A DNA stretch of 35,967 nucleotides, from the NCBI GenBank assembly GCA_017620015.1, contig JAFZRE010000001.1, positions 1 to 35,967 on the forward strand, written 5' to 3'. This DNA comes from Bacteroidales bacterium. GTDB taxonomy: Bacteria > Bacteroidota > Bacteroidia > Bacteroidales > ML635J-15. Position numbers and translations under genes: made by a program. How positions within the stretch are numbered: position 1 is the first letter of the stretch; each line of letters opens with the position of its first letter. Positions 32,301 to 35,967 of this stretch are shown piece after piece. The notes below the pieces were generated by a model that was not told the DNA's origin, made no database searches, and saw only the letters and a program-made list of their open reading frames with translations.

Positions 32301-32573
32301 GCCTTTTATTCTGCCGTAGCCGACAACGAAAGTGCCAAGGAATTGATGGGCAAGGACAAGCTTCGCGAACTGGCTGTTGTATTGACAGAAACAATACGCA
32401 AGAATGCTTCTATCGACTGGACTATCAAGGAGAATGTTCGTTCAAAGATGAAAGTTGCAGTCAGACGATTGTTGCGCAAATACGGTTATCCGCCCGATAT
32501 GCGGTTGCTTGCTACCGAAACAGTAATAAAGCAAGCCGAAAGGATTGCCGAGGAGATAACGAGAGAGGGATAG
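29358..32573 (+). CDS. hsdR: Type I restriction endonuclease/translocase subunit HsdR
   Basis: The 1071-residue protein has an N-terminal PD-(D/E)xK nuclease: RPDVLLF with Asp143, then FELKN with Glu157 and Lys159. The helicase part has Walker A HTQGSGKSLTM near 330-340 and the DEAH box ADEAHRTQYG at 434-437. Motif VI is QAIARVNRVYKDKPG near residue 700. The C-terminal 300 residues form the assembly domain. All key residues are present, so the enzyme is probably active: it translocates DNA and cuts unmethylated invaders. It is the last gene of the locus; its stop is four bases from the stop of the convergent glycosyltransferase gene, and I see no terminator between them. Confidence 0.95.
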   Translation: MNTLHESDIEQMLIDQLKGKGYEYLYGPDIAPDSETPMRASFEEVVLRDKLENAVKRLNPSLPYSVQDEAVKTVLRISSPDILANNEEFHRLLTEGIPVSVHKDGAERGERIWLIDFNDPNNNEFTVVNQFTIIENGHNRRPDVLLFVNGLPLVIFELKNAADENATIQSAYRQIETYEQQIPSLFTYNALIVISDGLEARAGSLSAGFSRFSAWKSEDGENIASHLVGELEVLVNGMMSKETLLDLVQSFTVFEKQKQEDLKTGLTTIRTVKKIAAYHQYYAVNKAVESTLRATGINKLSAVAESPANYGFKTVQEQHPGDHRAGVVWHTQGSGKSLTMVFYTGKIVQRLNNPTIVVITDRNDLDDQLFDTFTGAKQLLRQTPVQAENREHLKKLLSVQSGGVIFTTIQKFQPETGNVYDTLTDRSNVIVMADEAHRTQYGFKAKNVDVKNEADEVIGSEIKYGFAKYLRDALPNATYLGFTGTPIEATDKNTPAVFGNYIDVYDIAQAVEDGATVRIFYESRLAKVELSDEGRQLVEDLDKELETDNMNDVQKAKAKWTQLEALIGSPNRLKNIAKDIVTHFEERQKVFEGKAMVVAMSRRIAAELYDEIVKLRPEWHSDDLAKGAIKVVMTSSASDGSNISKHHTTKEQRRALAERMKDPDDELKLVIVRDMWLTGFDVPCLHTLYIDKPMQGHNLMQAIARVNRVYKDKPGGLVVDYLGIASDLKKALAFYSDSGGKGDPTQQQEQAVSLMQEKLEVVQQMFFGFDYKQYFTADTSGKLSWILKAEDFILGLDDGKKRFVNEVTALGKAFALAIPQDAAMLVKDEVAFFQAVKARLCKFDQTNTGKTDEEIETTIRQVIDKALVSEKVIDIFDAAGIKKPDISILSEEFLMELKGMEHKNIALEVLRKLLEDEIKARSKFNLVEGRTLMEMLDNSIKRYHNKIITAVEVIDDLIELSKIMVGKDKEAENMGLTTYEYAFYSAVADNESAKELMGKDKLRELAVVLTETIRKNASIDWTIKENVRSKMKVAVRRLLRKYGYPPDMRLLATETVIKQAERIAEEITREG

Positions 32574-32577
32574 GCAT

Positions 32578-33645
32578 TTATGCCCCCATATTGACCAAAT
32601 TCATAATTTCATCAATCTTGCACAGATAACTGTAATTCCATTCCGATTCGTAGTGTATCTCTTGCAAATCAAGATTCTGCAATTCATCCTGACTATATGC
32701 CACAAATCCAAACTTGCCTTTGAAATGCTCTGCAAGATATTCCTGTTCCGGCTGCCTTGGCGTAGGGACAAGCACCGCACGCCGACCAAGAGCAGCAAGA
32801 TCACACAACGAACTGTAACCGCTACGACAAAATACCCGATGTGCCGACACTATAAGCGATGCAATCCTTTCGTCAGAAGGATTGTTTTCGGAAGTAATGT
32901 TCGCTGGCAACGAAATTTCATCTCCGCTAGGCACACCCCTTATTATATGCAACCGTGCATTCGGCATTGACGAATACTTCTTGATGAAGATATTTTCTAG
33001 CACAGTCCTCTGTGGCTCAACGCCAGACAAAAGCAACAGGTCAAATTCTTCATCCACCTTGGCGACTTTCATCCCATAAAACCTCGACAATGGACCAATA
33101 TGCTTGACCGACAAGTCAGTATTCGACATTTTTCCCGACAGCGACATCTCGCCGTCAACATCAGGCACTAGGCAATACCTATATTTATTTATATAGCGCA
33201 AATGCAAACGTTTCATCATCCGCGCCGCAGACCGATTTAGGAAACCATTGTCAAAATTGAGCTGATGCGTCATATAAAACGACGGCACGGCTTCGGAATA
33301 CAACCCTAACCGATTGTCAGAAAACACATAATCAATTGAATAGTCGGATATTATCTTCTCCAAAGCACGATGTTCCCTACGAATGTTCGAAGCAAAGCGA
33401 AACATTGAAAACAAAAACGGTAGCGAAACCATTCCTCGCCTGCCATACGTCATTCTTGCGGAAGGAAGTTCAACGTATGTCAGTTCGGGAAATCGGGTAC
33501 AAAGATAGCGCAGCGAGTCTCCCCCACCGCCAAGCACGACTTCAAAACCGTTAGCGATGAAAAAACGGACTATGGGTACACACCGTGATGCATGACCAAG
33601 TCCCCAGTCAAGGGGCGCAACCAATATCTTGCTTCCTGCTTTCAA
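32578..33645 (-). CDS. GT-B-like glycosyltransferase family protein
   Basis: The 355-residue protein starts KILVAPLDWGLGHASRCVPI, with the glycine- and histidine-rich loop of MurG/GT28-like transferases, and GGGGDSLRYLC follows. The C-terminal donor region has VFCRSGYSSLCDLAALGRRA and VLVPTPRQPEQEYLAEHF (about 285-320), as in GT28 C-terminal domains. No membrane segment is present. It begins one base after the stop of the upstream radical SAM gene, so they form an operon. The combination of a GT with a radical SAM enzyme recalls modification of RNA or a secondary metabolite, but the substrate is unknown. Related proteins in Bacteroidetes are annotated only as glycosyltransferase-like. Confidence 0.75.
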   Translation of the reverse strand: MKAGSKILVAPLDWGLGHASRCVPIVRFFIANGFEVVLGGGGDSLRYLCTRFPELTYVELPSARMTYGRRGMVSLPFLFSMFRFASNIRREHRALEKIISDYSIDYVFSDNRLGLYSEAVPSFYMTHQLNFDNGFLNRSAARMMKRLHLRYINKYRYCLVPDVDGEMSLSGKMSNTDLSVKHIGPLSRFYGMKVAKVDEEFDLLLLSGVEPQRTVLENIFIKKYSSMPNARLHIIRGVPSGDEISLPANITSENNPSDERIASLIVSAHRVFCRSGYSSLCDLAALGRRAVLVPTPRQPEQEYLAEHFKGKFGFVAYSQDELQNLDLQEIHYESEWNYSYLCKIDEIMNLVNMGA

Positions 33646-33646
33646 G

Positions 33647-34411
33647 TTATGGAGTTACAAGCACATTGAAACCCAAGGAACGAATTTTCGCACCAATATT
33701 TTCGAGTGCATCAGGAGCGACCGGCTGCAATCCTGACAGCGGAGTTTCACGGGCAATGGAATAAACCATAACCTGCGAAGGATTAAGCCGTTTCAACGTT
33801 TCGAAATATACGCGAAGCGACTCGTCGGTTGTGTTGTCGAAGAATGTTCCGTTGATGTTTCCACGCAAAAACATTGTCTGTATGATTGGGTGCTCAAAGT
33901 TGCCGGCAATATTGTCCACAATCGTGGCAATCGACAAACCAGAAGCAGGCTGGTTTATCAGTTCGAAATCGGACTGTATGAAAGTATCAACCTTGAGTAT
34001 CGGTTCGTCAATCATTTTCAACGCAGATACAACTTTCTCGTTTCCAAGGTTCGAAGCATTTGTCAGAACCGATATTTTAACATTGGGCAGATATTTGTCC
34101 CTCAAGCGAACCGTTTCGGCAACTATTTCGGGGAAGTCGGGATTAATTGTCGGCTCTCCATTGCCAGCAAAGGTTATGACATCAAGCGGCTGCTTGTTTT
34201 CAGAAAAATATTTTTCCATCACAGGGACAATGTCGCCAAGACGCGGAAGTTCAATCTTTACGCCTTTGCTGTTCCAACCGCATTCACAATATACACAGTT
34301 GAACGAGCAGAACTTTGCATTCACTGGCAATAGGTTTACGCCCAACGAATTGCCTAGTCTTCTGGACTTTACAGGCCCAAAAATTATATTATCGAAAAGA
34401 AATGTAGCCAT
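33647..34411 (-). CDS. Radical SAM protein, COG0731-like (wyosine-synthase related)
   Basis: The 254-residue protein begins FDNIIFGPVKSRRLGNSLGV and carries the cluster motif CSFNCVYC (Cys35, Cys39, Cys42) followed by ECGWNSKG. The strand ITFAGNGEPTINPDFPEI (about 98-115) is the GGE-like SAM-binding motif. This layout fits COG0731, radical SAM proteins related to archaeal tRNA wyosine synthase Taw1, though bacterial members have other, mostly unknown roles. It is the first gene of an operon with the glycosyltransferase. A TATCTTTG box lies 19 bases before the ATG, and a terminator hairpin separates it from the tRNA gene. Confidence 0.8.
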   Translation of the reverse strand: MATFLFDNIIFGPVKSRRLGNSLGVNLLPVNAKFCSFNCVYCECGWNSKGVKIELPRLGDIVPVMEKYFSENKQPLDVITFAGNGEPTINPDFPEIVAETVRLRDKYLPNVKISVLTNASNLGNEKVVSALKMIDEPILKVDTFIQSDFELINQPASGLSIATIVDNIAGNFEHPIIQTMFLRGNINGTFFDNTTDESLRVYFETLKRLNPSQVMVYSIARETPLSGLQPVAPDALENIGAKIRSLGFNVLVTP

Positions 34412-34429
34412 AACAATTCAATTTTTGCA

Positions 34430-34437
34430 CAAAGATA
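34430..34437 (-). promoter_or_regulatory. -7 box of the radical SAM operon
   Basis: On the minus strand TATCTTTG matches TAnnTTTG, 18 bases before the ATG at 34411. No TTTG is found 19 bases upstream. Confidence 0.55.
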
Positions 34438-34470
34438 ATGAGATTTTAAACACAGATGGTCATATAACAA

Positions 34471-34494
34471 AAAATCCCGCTGTTGCGGGATTTT
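34471..34494 (-). terminator. Intrinsic terminator after tRNA-Lys
   Basis: AAAATCCCGC and GCGGGATTTT pair perfectly around TGTT, with T runs on both sides, so it can stop transcripts in either direction. It begins right after the tRNA 3' end on the minus strand. Confidence 0.85.
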
Positions 34495-34495
34495 G

Positions 34496-34568
34496 TCGGT
34501 CCGGAGGGGCTCGAACCCTCGACACCCTGATTAAGAGTCAGGTGCTCTACCAGCTGAGCTACGGACCG
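34496..34568 (-). tRNA. tRNA-Lys (anticodon CTT)
   Basis: The 73-base gene folds into a full cloverleaf: acceptor stem CGGTCCG/CGGACCG (7 of 7 pairs), D stem GCTC/GAGC, anticodon stem CCTGA/TCAGG with loop CTCTTAA (anticodon CTT, reading AAG), and T stem GAGGG/CCCTC with loop TTCGAGC. The discriminator base is A and no CCA is encoded, as usual in this phylum. Confidence 0.97.
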
Positions 34569-34588
34569 CTCGTCTGATTTTGCGAGTG

Positions 34589-34619
34589 CAAAGGTAATGC
34601 TTTATTACAAACCGACAAA
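34589..34619 (-). promoter_or_regulatory. Promoter of tRNA-Lys
   Basis: On the minus strand TTTG (34619-34616), exactly 19 bases, then TACCTTTG (34596-34589). A full consensus Bacteroidetes promoter, 20 bases before the mature tRNA. Confidence 0.75.
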
Positions 34620-34727
34620 ACATTTTTTCAATATTTTGCATTATAGCACAACTAACTAATAATCAGCGCCTAAACTTTCAGAAGAATAATTTTTATTTTT
34701 ATTTTAACACAAAAACGCCTTTGCTCT

Positions 34728-34759
34728 ATTGCATTGAAACAGCAAAAAAACGATATTTG
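34728..34759 (+). promoter_or_regulatory. Possible promoter of the His-rich protein / receptor genes
   Basis: TTG at 34729-34731 and GATATTTG at 34752-34759 (one mismatch from TAnnTTTG) are spaced by 20 bases. The -7 box is 17 bases before the ATG at 34777. Confidence 0.35.
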
Positions 34760-34776
34760 CACCGCAATTTTCAAAG

Positions 34777-35130
34777 ATGGATAAACTGCGGAAAATATTA
34801 TGTGCCATATTCCTGATACTTTTTGTCGGGATGTTTCTAAGCAACACATTATTCCCTCATAGCCATATAGTTAGGGGAATGATTGTGGCACATTCCCATC
34901 CTTACAATCCATTTTCAGAAAATGAGCACCAGCATAGCGACGACGAGATAATCCTCATCGCCTACCTTGCAAATGTCGCTCTAATCGAAACAGAAACGCA
35001 GGAAATTCCACCTGTTTTTCTTTCACCGACAGAATTCATACTAAAAGAATACGTTCCTAGTCGCGTACAAAGCAGTGCAATCCTATTCTCACGACCCCGC
35101 GACCCTCCTATTGCCGCTATCTTCTCATAA
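34777..35130 (+). CDS. Small His-rich membrane-anchored or exported protein next to a TonB receptor
   Basis: The 117-residue protein has a hydrophobic start (residues 8-21) and three histidine pairs: HSH at 28-30, HSH at 39-41 and HQH at 51-53, on the likely periplasmic side. The end (SRPRDPP) resembles the conserved tail of small proteins encoded beside TonB-dependent receptors in Bacteroidetes. The histidines suggest binding of a transition metal such as zinc, copper or cobalt, which is inference. The receptor gene follows 57 bases downstream, so the two are probably co-expressed. I do not recognise a named family with certainty. Confidence 0.6.
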   Translation: MDKLRKILCAIFLILFVGMFLSNTLFPHSHIVRGMIVAHSHPYNPFSENEHQHSDDEIILIAYLANVALIETETQEIPPVFLSPTEFILKEYVPSRVQSSAILFSRPRDPPIAAIFS

Positions 35131-35187
35131 TCAGCGGTTAACAAAGCCCTACAAGGAAATACAATAGGAAATTTAACAAAAAACAAG

Positions 35188-35967
35188 ATGAAAAAATACA
35201 TACTGTTGGCATTTATGCTGACATTGTGTCTGTGCATAATGGCGCAGACAAACAAAACCGATGCAAACGTTTTCGGTCATGTGGTTGACAAGCAGAGCGG
35301 CGAGCATCTGCCATATATAAACATAATGGTGAAAGGCACATCTATAGGCACCGCCACCGACGCCAGCGGACACTTCCACCTCAACAACCTGCCAATCGGC
35401 AAGCTTACCATTGTAGCACAGAACATCGGCTATATGCCCGAAGAAAAAACAATAGAGACTGCCAGTGGAAAAATCATAGAACTGAACTTCGAAATAGAAG
35501 AAGATGCCATAATGCTCAACGATGTGGTTGTTTCGGCAAACAAAAACGAAACTAGCCGCAAGGAAGCTCCTGTCGTCGTTGGGGTAATATCGCCCAAGAC
35601 CTTTGAGAACACCAACTCGGTATGCCTCGCCGAAGGATTGAACTTTCAGCCAGGACTCAGATTGGAGACCAACTGTCAAAACTGTGGATTCCAGCAGGTT
35701 AGAATAAACGGACTTGAAGGTTCGTACTCGCAGATACTTATCGATGGAAGAGCCGTAAGCAGCGCATTGTCACAAGTTTACGGACTGGAGCAGATTCCTG
35801 TCAACATGATTGAAAAAGTGGAAGTCATACGCGGAGGCGGCTCGGCAATTTTCGGCTCCAACGCCGTTGCGGGAACAATAAACATCCTCACGCGCGAACC
35901 GCAGTTCAACAGCATATCGCTTGGCAACAACACCACTCTCATCGGCATGAAAAAAGCCGATGTCAAC
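35188..35967 (+). CDS. TonB-dependent outer-membrane receptor, 5' part (runs off the window)
   Basis: The first 260 codons are present and open to the window edge. A signal peptide (MKKYILLAFMLTLCLCIMAQ) is followed by a CarboxypepD_reg-like domain (about 26-105; GHVVDKQSGEHLPYINIMVK), then a TonB-box-like NDVVVSANK and the plug domain. The plug has CQNCGFQQVRINGL (163-176), ILIDGRAV (183-190), MIEKVEVIRGGGSAIFGSNA (207-226) and GTINILT. The barrel is missing. Such receptors import metal chelates, vitamins or oligosaccharides using TonB energy. With the His-rich protein upstream, a metal or metal-chelate substrate is the best guess. The CxxC pair before the plug core is notable. Confidence 0.9.
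   Translation, partial: MKKYILLAFMLTLCLCIMAQTNKTDANVFGHVVDKQSGEHLPYINIMVKGTSIGTATDASGHFHLNNLPIGKLTIVAQNIGYMPEEKTIETASGKIIELNFEIEEDAIMLNDVVVSANKNETSRKEAPVVVGVISPKTFENTNSVCLAEGLNFQPGLRLETNCQNCGFQQVRINGLEGSYSQILIDGRAVSSALSQVYGLEQIPVNMIEKVEVIRGGGSAIFGSNAVAGTINILTREPQFNSISLGNNTTLIGMKKADVN

Noticed and set aside
22631..32573. Phase-variable hsdS with inverted partial copies
   Set aside because: There is only one hsdS and no nearby recombinase or partial hsdS gene; the two internal halves are just normal HsdS half-repeats.
34496..34568. tRNA-Lys as an integration site for an island
   Set aside because: I found no second copy of the tRNA 3' end and no integrase gene in the window.

Overview
The window is chromosomal DNA from a member of the Bacteroidetes, most likely order Bacteroidales. 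The reasons are: repeated promoter -7 boxes of the TAnnTTTG type, three of them with a TTTG box about 19 bases upstream; two proteins with C-terminal type IX secretion (T9SS type A) sorting domains; a SusC/CirA-like TonB-dependent receptor with a CarboxypepD_reg-like N-terminus; few Shine-Dalgarno sequences; and a tRNA gene without an encoded CCA. I do not name a genus.

Layout. Bases 1-113 look like the leader and promoter of an rRNA operon reading leftwards out of the window. A gene-poor stretch with small dispersed repeats follows (114-733). Next come a radical SAM / DUF4130 pair of putative DNA repair function (764-2842), then a leftward flippase plus glycosyltransferase cassette (2966-5258) flanked by related GC-rich mini-hairpin arrays and a 17-base direct repeat. 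A CaCA-type exchanger (5665-6660) is followed by a four-helix-bundle (S23-type) gene framed by inverted heptamer arrays (6664-7200), then an OYE-like flavin reductase and a short-chain dehydrogenase (7209-9328). On the minus strand lie two tandem paralogous beta-helix proteins with T9SS tails, an alpha-L-rhamnosidase lipoprotein and an AraC regulator (9330-17959). Divergent from these are a large MMPL/RND-type membrane protein (18203-21409) and a membrane-anchored transglutaminase-like protein (21517-22485).

The main accessory region is 22577-32573: a type I restriction-modification locus in the order hsdM, rhuM-like, hsdS, then XRE regulator, ImmA/IrrE-type metallopeptidase and PIN-domain protein, then a DUF4143 AAA ATPase with its own operator-like dyads, and finally hsdR. 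The five non-hsd genes look like regulatory, toxin-like or defence-associated modules lodged in the operon. Three regulatory-looking inverted repeats mark its joints: a bulged 18-bp hairpin over the hsdM promoter and start, a 16-base palindrome over the hsdS stop, and twin dyads whose centres are 40 bp apart before the ATPase gene.

The right end has a leftward operon of a COG0731-like radical SAM protein and a GT-B-like glycosyltransferase, a tRNA-Lys(CTT) with promoter and terminator, and a His-rich small protein followed by the first 260 codons of a TonB-dependent receptor, which together suggest an outer-membrane metal uptake unit. The best candidates for something undescribed are the composite hsd locus with its dyads, the mini-hairpin arrays around the sugar-export cassette, the S23 gene inside inverted heptamer arrays, and the internal repeats in the long loop of the MMPL protein.
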